Positions 52,276-60,757 of a stretch of DNA of 64,000 nt are shown here, in pieces. Source of the stretch: Ralstonia condita. GTDB taxonomy: Bacteria; Pseudomonadota; Gammaproteobacteria; Burkholderiales; Burkholderiaceae. The notes beneath the pieces were generated by a model. It was given only the letters and a program-made list of their open reading frames with translations, searched no databases and was not told the origin of the DNA. Made by a program: the position numbers and the translations under genes. The stretch covers positions 372,001-436,000 of the forward strand of contig NZ_CATYWO010000002.1 of assembly GCF_958405655.1 (NCBI RefSeq), given 5' to 3'. Positions within the stretch are counted from its first letter, which is position 1. Each line of letters starts with the position of its first letter.

Positions 52276-52737
52276 ATGGACAACACTCTTCTGATCCGCA
52301 CCCTCGCCGACGAACAGGAACTGCTGCGCGCCGCCACCCAGACGCTGGAGGCCGAAGCGCAGGCGTTGCGCGACGGCGACATGGCCGAACTCGAGCGCAT
52401 CACGCAGACCAAGCAGAAGCAGCTCACCGCCCTGGGCGAAGCCGATCGCGAGCGCCGCCTCTGGTGGGCGCAGCATGGCGGCGCCGACCCGTATGGGCTG
52501 GTCAAATACCTCCGCTCGGACGACACCGCCAGCCGCCTCTTCGACGAGAATCTCGCGCTCGCACGCACCCTGCGCCAGCGCAATATCGAAAACGGCACCC
52601 TCATCGACCTGCGCCTGCGCGCCACGCAGAATGCGCTGTCCGTGCTGCATGCGGCCAACAACGGCGGCGGCACGCCCTATGGCCGGGATGGCAAGCAACC
52701 GCTGTCGATGCCGCGCTTCTCGGTGGTTGCGCAGTAA
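52276..52737 (+). CDS. flgN: Flagellar export chaperone FlgN
   Basis: 153-residue all-helical protein (LADEQELLRAATQTLEAEAQALRDGDMAELERITQTKQKQL) of the FlgN family, which chaperones FlgK and FlgL to the export gate. The position directly after flgM is the standard one. Ribosome site GGAGG. Confidence 0.92.
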   Translation: MDNTLLIRTLADEQELLRAATQTLEAEAQALRDGDMAELERITQTKQKQLTALGEADRERRLWWAQHGGADPYGLVKYLRSDDTASRLFDENLALARTLRQRNIENGTLIDLRLRATQNALSVLHAANNGGGTPYGRDGKQPLSMPRFSVVAQ

Positions 52738-53190
52738 GCCTCGACGCGCCCTCCTGCTGCTGTACGCCGCCTTCCGTGCACGTCAATGCGCGTGAAGTGG
52801 GGCTAGCTGCTGCCCTCTGATCCTGCTATCTATAGAGGGGCCTAGTACACGCGTCCATCCGGGTAGATAAAAGGGTTTACATCCCATTGATGGGTGCAAC
52901 AAGCATGCTGGGGATTTATTCTGCGGATTTTGGCGGGGTTAATCCTCCGCGCCTGGCGACATAAACAAGAAAACCGGAAGGAAATTGCGCCTGAACGGCG
53001 TGCCAAGGTTTTGGCCCGGCGGCACCTTACCCAGGTGACCACCGGTTGAACGGGGAAACATACCGAAACCGCGCGCCGTTGCATTTCTACCAGCAACGTC
53101 TGTATTGGTTTGGATCGCGCCGATCCAAATCGACGTAGCACCAGCTGATTCCGGAAATGGGCAAACAACCATAACCAGACAGGCGGCGCA
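52738..53190. other. Intergenic region after flgN with a 21-base palindrome
   Basis: 453 bases, of lower GC than the neighbouring genes in its middle part. No gene is supported. It holds a perfect inverted repeat TTTGGATCG (53109-53117) / CGATCCAAA (53121-53129) with a 3-base centre, about 60-80 bases before the regulator gene at 53191. A smaller dyad CCCAT-TG-ATGGG lies near 52885. Confidence 0.65.
53109..53129. promoter_or_regulatory. 21-base palindrome before the second atypical regulator, possible operator
   Basis: Perfect inverted repeat with 9-base arms (TTTGGATCG and CGATCCAAA) around CGC. The length and position, about 62 bases upstream of the GTG start, fit a dimeric regulator site, possibly autoregulatory. 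No T run follows it, so it is not a terminator. Confidence 0.5.
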
Positions 53191-53886
53191 GTGAAATCAA
53201 TCGTAGTCGAGGCCCACCCTTTGGTGCGTGCTGGCGCAACCCATGTTTTGCAGTCCCTGCCGGCCATTTCCGAGGTCGTCAGTGTCGAGCCGGACGAGAC
53301 CCTCTTCGAAAATCTGGCGGCGCATGCGGACGCCGAACTGGCGCTGGTCGGCCTGCCCATACCGGGTATCGACGATGTGCCGGCCCTTTCCCGGCTGCTG
53401 CAACAGCCGCGCCCGAGGCATATCGCCGTGCTGGGTGAAACGGACTCCGCCGCGCATGTGCGCGCGCTCATGCAGTTGAATGTTTCAGCGTATCTGCTGA
53501 AAAGCTATTCCGGCAAATTGATCGCAGCGGCATTGGAACTGGTATTGGCAGGCGGGCGTTATGTGCCGGCCTCCGTCGTGCTCGCCCGGCCAGAGGCCAT
53601 TGCCGCGGCATCGCCCGGCGGGAACAACGATTGCGCAATGCTCGGACTCACCCAGCGCCAATACGAGATCCTGGTATTGCTCTCACGCGGACACCCCGTC
53701 AAAACCATCAGCCGCATGCTCGGCATTTCGGAAGCGACGGCCAAGGCGCATATCAACGCGCTCTATCGCCGGCTGGAAGTCCGCAGCCGCACCGAGGCCG
53801 TATTCGTCGCCACGCAGCGCGGCGCGATGCTGTTGAATCACCCGCAGCTGGCCGAGCCGCCTCTGCGCCTGGCGCGTACCGGCTGA
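53191..53886 (+). CDS. LuxR/NarL-type regulator with degenerate receiver domain
   Basis: 231 residues, GTG start. The receiver-like domain (1-120) opens MKSIVVEAHPLVRAGATHVL, so the acidic pair is EA in place of DD, and the phospho-acceptor position is Gly54 (AELALVGLPIPG). The conserved Lys in AYLLKSYS is kept. The LuxR DNA-binding domain is typical (LTQRQYEILVLLSRGHPVKTISRMLGISEATAKAHINALYRRLEVRSRTEA). Phosphorylation at the normal site is not possible. It stands alone, with no kinase gene nearby, and is not closely similar to the regulator at 12330. Target unknown. Confidence 0.87.
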   Translation: MKSIVVEAHPLVRAGATHVLQSLPAISEVVSVEPDETLFENLAAHADAELALVGLPIPGIDDVPALSRLLQQPRPRHIAVLGETDSAAHVRALMQLNVSAYLLKSYSGKLIAAALELVLAGGRYVPASVVLARPEAIAAASPGGNNDCAMLGLTQRQYEILVLLSRGHPVKTISRMLGISEATAKAHINALYRRLEVRSRTEAVFVATQRGAMLLNHPQLAEPPLRLARTG

Positions 53887-53912
53887 CGCTTTTTCCATCG
53901 CCGCCGCATCAC

Positions 53913-53943
53913 AAAAAAGCGGCGCCCCTGGTGGGGCACCGCT
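53913..53943 (-). terminator. Rho-independent terminator of the porin gene
   Basis: Hairpin AGCGGCGCCCC (53918-53928) against GGGGCACCGCT (53933-53943) with one mismatch and a 4-base loop, followed on the minus strand by six T. It lies 56 bases past the porin stop and also ends near the converging regulator gene. Confidence 0.85.
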
Positions 53944-53998
53944 GGAAGCACCCACCCGCACTGTCGACATGCGGGCGGCGACAAGGAAAGCAAAAGAT

Positions 53999-55057
53999 TT
54001 AGAACTTTGCGCGGACGCCCACGCCGAACGTATCAGCCGACGACAGATCGGACACCTTGTCTCGGAAGTACGCTGCATACACATCGGTGCGCTTGGACAG
54101 CGAATAGTCATAGCCGACCGCCCAGGTGTTGCGCTTGACGTCTGCCGCGCCCGTCGTTTTGGTGTACGCGTACGACGCCAGGACGCTGCCCGGGCCCACC
54201 GGAATCGACACGCCGAGCTGGCCGCCGTTGCTCTTGGCGTCGCCGGTGCTGATCGTGTTCTTGATGTACTGGTATTGGCCGTACAGCTTGACCACGCCAA
54301 AGTCGTAGGTAGCACCCAACTGCCCCGCCGTCTGGCGCGCAAAGCCAGCCACCAGGCTGTTCAGGTCGCCAGGCGCGCCATCGAAGCGCACCTGCTGGAA
54401 CGCCGCCGTGGCTGCAAAGTTGCCACGGAAGTACAGCAGGCTGCCGCCCCACTTGTTCTGACCGTTGTGGCCGGCTTGCTCGCCCGCGCCGTAGATCAGG
54501 TTGGCCGTCAGGCCACCCATGTCAGGCGTCGAGTACATGATCGAGTTGTCCCAGCCCGAATCGCCCACCAGCCCCGAAATGCCCGCAGCACCGGTACGGC
54601 CGTTGCCGAGGTAGGTATGGAACACCATCGGCGAGAAGGTGTACGAATCGATGAACGGATTAAACAGGATCGTCGAAACAAAGTACGGCGGGGTGTTACG
54701 ACCCAGCTTGACCGAGCCCCACGTGTTCGACTCCAGGCCGACGAACGAATTACGGGCAAAGAAATGGTCGCCGTCAAAGCGGCCGGCCTTGCCGGTGTCG
54801 GGGCGGAAGAAGGCTTCCAGCGTGAAGATCGCCTTCAGGCCGTTGCCGAGGTCTTCGCTGCCCCTCATGCCCCAGTACGACGTCGACATGCCGCCGGAAT
54901 TGACGCCCCAGGCACGGTCCTGGCCGAAGTTCTTGGTTGCACCCGCCCAGGCGTCCACCTGGCCGTAGAGCGTGACGGACGATTGTGCCTGGGCCGCGCC
55001 CGCGGTCAGGGCTGCGGCGGCCAGCACCGCCAGCTTGAAACGTCGCTTGAATTGCAT
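53999..55057 (-). CDS. Burkholderiales-type general porin
   Basis: 352 residues: signal peptide with cleavage at AAQA|QSS (about residue 24), start SSVTLYGQVDAWAG, a 16-stranded barrel pattern of alternating hydrophobic and aromatic residues, and C-terminal GVGVRAKF, whose last Phe is the outer-membrane assembly signal. The family forms trimeric, often anion-selective, channels (OmpC/Omp32-like); which solutes it passes is unknown. A GntR/UTRA regulator lies upstream in the same direction and might control it. Confidence 0.94.
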   Translation of the reverse strand: MQFKRRFKLAVLAAAALTAGAAQAQSSVTLYGQVDAWAGATKNFGQDRAWGVNSGGMSTSYWGMRGSEDLGNGLKAIFTLEAFFRPDTGKAGRFDGDHFFARNSFVGLESNTWGSVKLGRNTPPYFVSTILFNPFIDSYTFSPMVFHTYLGNGRTGAAGISGLVGDSGWDNSIMYSTPDMGGLTANLIYGAGEQAGHNGQNKWGGSLLYFRGNFAATAAFQQVRFDGAPGDLNSLVAGFARQTAGQLGATYDFGVVKLYGQYQYIKNTISTGDAKSNGGQLGVSIPVGPGSVLASYAYTKTTGAADVKRNTWAVGYDYSLSKRTDVYAAYFRDKVSDLSSADTFGVGVRAKF

Positions 55058-55317
55058 GATTGATTGCTCCCTCGTGTGGTTCCGTTGTGTTGAATCGGCT
55101 GAGTGCGCTTTCCGCGGGCGGGTGGCTCAACCTGCCGCGCAGCGTCGGCGCGAGTGAATGCAACAGCCGTGCCAATACGCTGCCGGCAGGCCGTGGCATC
55201 ACGGGTGAATACGTTTGCTTGGGAAGGGGCGCAGACTAGCTTGAATACCCCAGGCAGACAAGTCCCCGCATAGGGGTGTGTAGCGCGGTTTCTGCACCGG
55301 ACTGACGCAGTGTCGGA

Positions 55318-56046
55318 TCAGTCGTTTTGCAGGACGCGGATGTCAACTTCGCGCGTGTAGCGATCGGGCGAGAAATCGCAATACGTCAGCGAAATCGGCA
55401 TGTCGGCCACGCTGTAGCCGATGCGGCGCACGCGCACCAGCGGTACCCCGGCCTTCACGTCAAGCTGCGCGGCCTGATGGGCATCTGCCACGCAGGCCAG
55501 CGGGGCCTCCCGCGAGCGGGCGATGGTCAGGTTGGCGCGCTGGAACACCTGTACGAACAGACGGTCCTCGAAGTCGCGCGCCTCGAGCATGGCCGCCAGC
55601 CGCGACGTCAACCACGTGCGCAAGAGCATGACCGGCTGCCCACCCACCTGGGCGCGCCGCTCGACGAAGGCGACTTGCGCGCCCGGCTCAAGCCCCAGGG
55701 CGGCCGCCACGGTGTGATCGGCCGGCTCCAGCCGGAACGCACTGACGGTATAGACGGCACCAGGCGTGTACTCGAGCGCCGCATCCGACTGGCCGGGCGC
55801 GTAAAGTACCGGCCGATGCGGCCCCACCCGGTCGAGCACTACGCTGCGTTGTCCGCGCGAGCGCTTGAGCAGCCCGCGCGCCGCAAGCTCGTTCAGCGTA
55901 CGGCGCGCCGTCAGCCGCGATACCCCGTAGCGCAGAGCCACTTCGTTCTCACTGGGCGCAACGCTACCGGCCGGCAACGCTCCATGCAGGATGTCGAGCC
56001 GGATGCGATCGGCCAGTTCAAGGTATTTAGGCAGGCGGGGCGTCAT
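55318..56046 (-). CDS. GntR-family regulator, HutC/UTRA subgroup
   Basis: 242 residues from the ATG at 56046 (MTPRLPKYLELADRIRLDIL); a longer frame to 56097 adds residues with no family match. Winged-helix DNA-binding domain (LPAGSVAPSENEVALRYGVSRLTARRTLNELAARGLLKRSRGQRSVV) and a C-terminal UTRA ligand domain (PVMLLRTWLTSRLAAMLEARDF, VADMPISLTYCDFSPDRYTREVDI). Such proteins bind a metabolite that relieves repression. The neighbouring porin is a possible target; the ligand is not known. Confidence 0.9.
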   Translation of the reverse strand: MTPRLPKYLELADRIRLDILHGALPAGSVAPSENEVALRYGVSRLTARRTLNELAARGLLKRSRGQRSVVLDRVGPHRPVLYAPGQSDAALEYTPGAVYTVSAFRLEPADHTVAAALGLEPGAQVAFVERRAQVGGQPVMLLRTWLTSRLAAMLEARDFEDRLFVQVFQRANLTIARSREAPLACVADAHQAAQLDVKAGVPLVRVRRIGYSVADMPISLTYCDFSPDRYTREVDIRVLQND

Positions 56047-56088
56047 GCGCACGTTATACCGGAATGATCGTGGCGCGCGCCAATGAAA

Positions 56089-56114
56089 ACGGCCCACCGC
56101 ATGAGGTGGGCCAT
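56089..56114. terminator. Terminator hairpin after the H-NS gene
   Basis: Perfect 8-base stem GGCCCACC (56091-56098) / GGTGGGCC (56105-56112) with a 6-base loop, followed by GTTTTC on the minus strand. It lies about 40 bases past the H-NS stop. Confidence 0.75.
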
Positions 56115-56151
56115 TTCCAATTGCCGTGCGCGCTGGGCGCCAATCAGGCGA

Positions 56152-56442
56152 TCAGGCGATCAGGAACTTGTCGCGATTCTTGCCGATCCAGGCCGGCGCA
56201 CGGCCGCGACCCGACCATGTTGCACCTGTCTTCGGATCGCGATACTTGGGAGGGACCGGCGCCTTGGCACCGGCACGGCGACCGCGACGCGGCGCCAAGC
56301 CCAGGTCTTCAACCGTCAGGCCATATTCGGCAACCGTCTGGCGCACTTGCTGGATCACGGTTTCCAGCTCTTTGGCGCGAGCGGTTTCGATCTGTTCTTC
56401 CAACTTGGCCTTTTGGGCAATCAATTCCTTGTATGTCGCCAT
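56152..56442 (-). CDS. H-NS-family nucleoid protein
   Basis: 96 residues. The N-terminal coiled-coil (YKELIAQKAKLEEQIETARAKELETVIQQVRQTVAEYG) serves dimerisation; the C-terminal DNA-binding module is YRDPKTGATWSGRGRAPAWI, the H-NS core motif with the GRGR hook that reads AT-rich minor grooves. Betaproteobacteria carry several such short paralogs (BpH3-like). It has its own terminator and a 930-base upstream region. Confidence 0.95.
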   Translation of the reverse strand: MATYKELIAQKAKLEEQIETARAKELETVIQQVRQTVAEYGLTVEDLGLAPRRGRRAGAKAPVPPKYRDPKTGATWSGRGRAPAWIGKNRDKFLIA

Positions 56443-57373
56443 ATACGCTCCGGATAAAGTCTGGTGTGGGTCAGATATTAGATCAATTCTATTCTTAACA
56501 GAAACGATTTTTCAACATTGCCCCTCCGTACCGCAAGCGTCCATCAAGCACATGCGCTCGCATCAATCAATTCACGCACATCGGATGCTGTGCAATCCAC
56601 CACAAAAATCGAATTGAAGCATTGGATTAACGCGCGCGACATCACTTGACTTCAAACCGATACCGCGTTGCATTCCAGCGCCGCATTCACAGCCCTCGCG
56701 CAAGTCCGGCACCTTGCTGGCAACGGTGTTTGGCGACCATTGCCGCTGCGCCGCCAGCGTAATCGGGGTTCACACGCAAGCTGAAGACATTGGAATGGAC
56801 GGGCGCTGATGCTCAAAGTAATTCCCCGCCGATTTGCTGTGGAAGATTTTTCAAAGCGGGGCGTGTCTTGGCAGGCGGCGCAACACGGCAGCGGCCAATG
56901 CGTCCGTACCGTGTCGTTTTACCGGTTGCTTCGCGATTTGGCGTGCGGATAGGCCTTCGATTTTGCTGCCTCGGCGCAATTCTTTCTGCCAAGGCCAATT
57001 GAACGCATCGATGCGGATTTCATTCTGGCGATAGGTACACCTGTATGAATGCGCGCCCTGAGATGGACGCCGTTGCCCCCCCAAATCGAACGATTCCGCA
57101 GCCAAGTGTTCGCGCGTCCAAGCAGGACGAGACCCACTGGCCGCAATCAGGTCAACGGGTCAACACGGGCTGTACCGGGGCCTGACCCATCCGCGCCCCG
57201 GCGACCAGTCAGTCCCGGTATGTGTTGTATTCAGCACAAATTAACAATTTGCATGGCGTGAATCTTTTGCGCATGATGAATGTCATGGTCTCCACTTCCG
57301 CCGGCCAGCCCCCATTTCGTCGCCTGCGGATCCCTGCGTCACGCGATATCGTGGGCCACACTTTGGTTGGAGC
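56443..57373. other. Long intergenic region between the H-NS and GGDQF-EAL genes
   Basis: 931 bases. The left end is AT-rich and should hold the promoter of the H-NS gene. Short frames of 60-85 codons exist on both strands but none has a ribosome site with protein-like composition. No strong hairpin, tRNA or insertion-sequence remnant was seen. The right end carries the leader of the GGDQF-EAL gene. Confidence 0.6.
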
Positions 57374-60031
57374 GTGGGATGCAAGACGATTTCCTACCCG
57401 CTGTCGGCGCAAAGCCTGCCTGTGCCCCTCTATGTCGTTCTCGAGGGCCGCATCGTGTACGCCAATGCGGCGGGCGTTTGCATGGTGCGCGCGCGCTCTG
57501 CAGACGAGCTGCTGGGAGAACCCTTCTCGCGCTTCTTTCTGGATGCGCCGACCTCGCCTGCCGCGCCCGGCACCGTCGAAGCTCACGCCATCGCGCCGGA
57601 AGTCGCGGCCACACCGGCGGCACGGCTGGCCTCCGTGAGGTCTCCTGAGGCGTCCACTGAACCGGTGACCGTTCGGCTGACTGTGACGCCCACCCGCTTC
57701 GATGGTCTGCCCGCACAACAGGTTGTCGTCCATGGGCTGCCCATGCCGCTCGATGCGCAACTGCCGGGCAAGCCGGCCGAGCGCGTCCTGAGTGCAGAAG
57801 CCATCGGGGCGGCGCTACCGCACGAACATCTGGACCATCTTTTGTCCACGTTGCCATCAGCGGCGTCGCTTGGCGAGCGGCTGCATGCCGTGCTGCGCGC
57901 GCTTGAGGCGGCACTACCGGACGTACTGTGCGTGGTGGTGCGCGTCGTTTCCGGGCGAGCGAGGCTCTACGGCACGCAGGGTGCGCGCGTGCAACTTGCA
58001 CGCCGTGGAGAAGCAACCGCGCCCGAGGTCGATATCGAACTTGCTCGCGTCGCGCCGCTGCTGGGCGCGCTGGCGCCCATCGAACTGATCCGCCTGTCCA
58101 ATGCACCAACCGCCCTGCGTGAGACGCTCACGTGCGCGCTGGGCATCGCGCTGCCCGCGTGGCTGTGCCGCATTCCGGCGCAGCCACGCGACATGTCGAT
58201 GGGCGACGATCTGCTATGCCTGTTCTATGCCGCGCCCGCGCGCCTCACGCCCGACGACGCTATCCTGCGCAGCGCATGCGCCCACTACACCAGCGCCCTG
58301 GTCAAGCTCCTGCGCCTGGAGAGCGAATACCGCCAGGCGCGCGACTTGCGCGATCAGTACCGGCTGGTCGTCAATCACCTGAGCGAGGGTGTGCTCACGC
58401 TTTCCACTGACGGGCGCGTGCTCTCATACAACCGCAGCGCGGCGCAGATCCTCCACCTCACAGGCACATCTTGGAAGGGCCGCCCACGCATGTCCCTGAG
58501 CGACATGGTCTTTGGCGAAGACGGTGCAATCCTGCCTCGCGCGGCATGGCCAACCACGCTGGCTGCACGGACCGGACGGGCCATCAGCAATGTCGTCGTC
58601 GGCGTGCCTGCCGGTAACGGGCAGATCGTCTGGCTGCGCGAGTCGGTCCTGCCGATGTTCTCGCCCGACAGCGCCTCGCCGCATGCGGTGCTGGTCATCT
58701 TCACCGACATCACCGCCGAACGCTCGACCTACGAACAGCTGCGCCTGCTGGAAACCAAGGACTCGCTGACCGGCCTTCCCAATCGCGCTGCTTTCATCGA
58801 GCGGCTCGATGCGCGCCTGGCACTGCCCTCGACCGGCCAGTCGGCGCTGCTATATGTCGGGCTGGATCACTTCAAGACGGTCAATGAGGCAATGGGCCAC
58901 CATATCGGCAATCAAGTGCTGAATGTGGCGGCACAACGCATCCGCGCGGAGGCAGGGCAGCGCGCGCTGGTGGCGCGGCTGGGCGGCGACCAGTTCAGCG
59001 TGGCGATCGACGATCCCGATGCGGCGGACGCGCTCGCCCTGCAGGTGCTCGGCGCGCTGGCCAAACCGTTTACCGGCGGCGAGCGCGAAGTCCACCTGTC
59101 GGCCAGCATCGGCATCGCGGTGTTTCCGGAAGACGGCGGCGACGCCTCCACGCTCGTCAGCCGTGCCGAAGCCGCCATGTATCGCGCCAAGGAGAACGGC
59201 CGCAACCGCGTCACGCGGTACTCGCGCGCGCTGGAAACACAGATACTGCGCCGCTTCACCCTGAACGAGCGCATGCGCCGCGCACTCGCGCGCGGTCAGG
59301 TGAGGCTGGTCTATCAGCCCAAGTACGCGCTGGCTTCGGGCGAACTCGTGGCGGTGGAAGCGCTCATGCGCTGGTCGGACCCGGAACTGGGCGCCGTCTC
59401 GCCCACCGAGTTCATCGCCGTGGCGGAGGAGTCGGGCTATATCCTCGAACTGGGCCGCTGGGCACTGATGCAGGCATGCGCGAGGGGCCAGGCGTGGGAG
59501 CGCAATTTTGGCTTCACGGGACGCATCTCGGTCAATGTCTCGGCCCGGCAGTGCGATGCCGGCGTCATCGAGCGCGACGTGGACGAGGCTCTCAAGGCAT
59601 CGGGACTGACGCCTTCGCGGCTGGAACTGGAGTTGACGGAAAGCGTGCTGCTGGCTGATCGCCTCTCGACGCAGCGGCTGTTGACAAGCCTTGCGGCACG
59701 CGGCGTGCGCATCTCGCTCGACGATTTCGGCATCGGCTTCTCGTCATTGTCGTACCTGCGCAGCCTGCCGATCCATAACATCAAGATCGACCGCTCGTTC
59801 ATCAGCGGCGTGCCGGCGGTGGCCGACTGCGTGGTGCTCACCAAGACCATCATCGCAATGGCTCGGGCGCTGAACATGACTGTGACGGCCGAGGGGGTGG
59901 AGACACCAGAGCAATCGGCGTTTCTTGCCGCGCATGCGTGCGACGAAGTCCAGGGCTTCCTGTTTGGCCGGCCGCTGGAAGTGCCGGCGCTCGAAAGTCT
60001 GCTGCGCACTCACAGCCGCGCACAGGCATAA
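57374..60031 (+). CDS. PAS-GAF-PAS-GGDQF-EAL cyclic-di-GMP phosphodiesterase
   Basis: 885 residues, GTG start. An N-terminal PAS-like domain (about 12-125), a GAF-like region (about 150-320) and a second PAS (about 325-450) precede a GGDEF domain whose site reads GGDQF (537-541); the first metal segment is GLDHFKTVNE. It is therefore unlikely to be an active cyclase and may bind GTP as a regulator. The EAL domain looks complete: VEALMRW (662-664), NVSARQ, LELTESVLL, LDDFGIGFSSLSYL and TAEGVETPEQ. The start could lie a little further upstream. No membrane segment. Confidence 0.92.
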   Translation: MGCKTISYPLSAQSLPVPLYVVLEGRIVYANAAGVCMVRARSADELLGEPFSRFFLDAPTSPAAPGTVEAHAIAPEVAATPAARLASVRSPEASTEPVTVRLTVTPTRFDGLPAQQVVVHGLPMPLDAQLPGKPAERVLSAEAIGAALPHEHLDHLLSTLPSAASLGERLHAVLRALEAALPDVLCVVVRVVSGRARLYGTQGARVQLARRGEATAPEVDIELARVAPLLGALAPIELIRLSNAPTALRETLTCALGIALPAWLCRIPAQPRDMSMGDDLLCLFYAAPARLTPDDAILRSACAHYTSALVKLLRLESEYRQARDLRDQYRLVVNHLSEGVLTLSTDGRVLSYNRSAAQILHLTGTSWKGRPRMSLSDMVFGEDGAILPRAAWPTTLAARTGRAISNVVVGVPAGNGQIVWLRESVLPMFSPDSASPHAVLVIFTDITAERSTYEQLRLLETKDSLTGLPNRAAFIERLDARLALPSTGQSALLYVGLDHFKTVNEAMGHHIGNQVLNVAAQRIRAEAGQRALVARLGGDQFSVAIDDPDAADALALQVLGALAKPFTGGEREVHLSASIGIAVFPEDGGDASTLVSRAEAAMYRAKENGRNRVTRYSRALETQILRRFTLNERMRRALARGQVRLVYQPKYALASGELVAVEALMRWSDPELGAVSPTEFIAVAEESGYILELGRWALMQACARGQAWERNFGFTGRISVNVSARQCDAGVIERDVDEALKASGLTPSRLELELTESVLLADRLSTQRLLTSLAARGVRISLDDFGIGFSSLSYLRSLPIHNIKIDRSFISGVPAVADCVVLTKTIIAMARALNMTVTAEGVETPEQSAFLAAHACDEVQGFLFGRPLEVPALESLLRTHSRAQA

Positions 60032-60033
60032 AA

Positions 60034-60060
60034 AAACGGACCGTGCAGGTCCGTTTCTTG
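60034..60060. terminator. Bidirectional terminator between two converging genes
   Basis: Perfect 9-base stem AAACGGACC (60034-60042) / GGTCCGTTT (60048-60056) with a 5-base loop. An A run precedes it and T-rich sequence follows, so it can stop transcription from both the EAL gene (3 bases away) and the lipoprotein gene. Confidence 0.85.
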
Positions 60061-60076
60061 TTGGGGCGAGGCGTTG

Positions 60077-60280
60077 TCAGCGCGTCGATACGTTGCCAAC
60101 CAGGCCACCCAGCGCGGCACCACCCAGCGTCGCGCCGGGGCCGCCGATCAGGGCCGCGCCGGCCAGTCCGCCGATGCCCGCACCGAGGGCGGTATTGCGT
60201 TGGCGCGCCGTCATGTCTGCACAGCCAGTGGCCGTCAGCAGCGTGGCGCCGGCCAGTAATATCGTCAGTACCCGGACCAT
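60077..60280 (-). CDS. Small glycine-zipper lipoprotein
   Basis: 67 residues, starting at the ATG behind a strong AAAGGAG site (60280). Lipoprotein signal peptide MVRVLTILLAGATLLTATGC with Cys20 as the lipidated residue, followed by a glycine-zipper helix (GAGIGGLAGAALIGGPGATLGGAALGGLVG). Proteins like this (OsmB/YMGG-like) are often stress-induced and sit in the outer membrane. A longer frame to 60427 has no ribosome site. Confidence 0.85.
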   Translation of the reverse strand: MVRVLTILLAGATLLTATGCADMTARQRNTALGAGIGGLAGAALIGGPGATLGGAALGGLVGNVSTR

Positions 60281-60757
60281 GTTTTCTCCTTTCTGGACGT
60301 CGGTTGCGATCGTGTGACCGCGTACCAGGAGTCTGGTCAAGGCGCGCTGCTCTTGCTGTTTCAAGTTGTAATCAAGCGTTGCATCGTGCGTCGGGAGGCA
60401 TCCGGACGACCCCTGCCGAATTCGCATGCAACGCCGACAAAAACCCGATGCGATGCGGCTCGGATACGGTTTCCCACAGACTTATCCACATCTTCTGTGC
60501 ATAACCCGGTTACCCGCCGCGTACCAAGTCAACAAAGCGCTTGACGGGTCCGGGTGAACGTGCAGCGCACATCTCCCCGGCCCGCTCGGCGTGGGTTATC
60601 CACATCTCGGGGCGTTGTTACATCGTGCAACAAACCCTTGTCGGTCAACCGCTTGCGAAGGGATCTGCAAGCGGTGTGATCGGTGCTGTGGACAACTTCT
60701 GTCCCGCGACGAGACGCCCTGTCCGGGGCGCTCGATGCATCGCGGAAAACGTCCGCT
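60281..60757. other. Non-coding region with clustered DnaA boxes
   Basis: 477 bases between the lipoprotein and isocitrate lyase genes. It has three perfect TTATNCACA boxes: 60482-60490 (+), 60496-60504 (-) and 60596-60604 (+), with a one-mismatch copy at 60687-60695 (-). A 9-base stem, ACCGCTTGC (60648-60656) / GCAAGCGGT (60667-60675), lies near the lyase stop and could end that transcript. No real gene was found. Confidence 0.75.
60482..60695. promoter_or_regulatory. DnaA-box cluster
   Basis: Three exact matches to TTATNCACA and one near match in 214 bases, two of them head to head 5 bases apart. By chance such a 9-mer would be rare in this high-GC sequence. It could be a DnaA-titrating or DnaA-reactivating site, or part of a replication origin. 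No dnaA, dnaN, rpmH, gidA, repA or parAB gene is near, so the main origin is unlikely. Confidence 0.6.

Noticed and set aside
56443..57373. Short frames of 60-85 codons in the gap after the H-NS gene
   Set aside because: No ribosome sites, no signal peptides or domain-like sequence, and overlapping frames on both strands.
60281..60757. Main chromosomal origin of replication
   Set aside because: DnaA boxes are present, but none of the usual origin genes (dnaA, dnaN, rpmH, gidA, parAB, repA) is near and no strongly AT-rich unwinding segment is evident.
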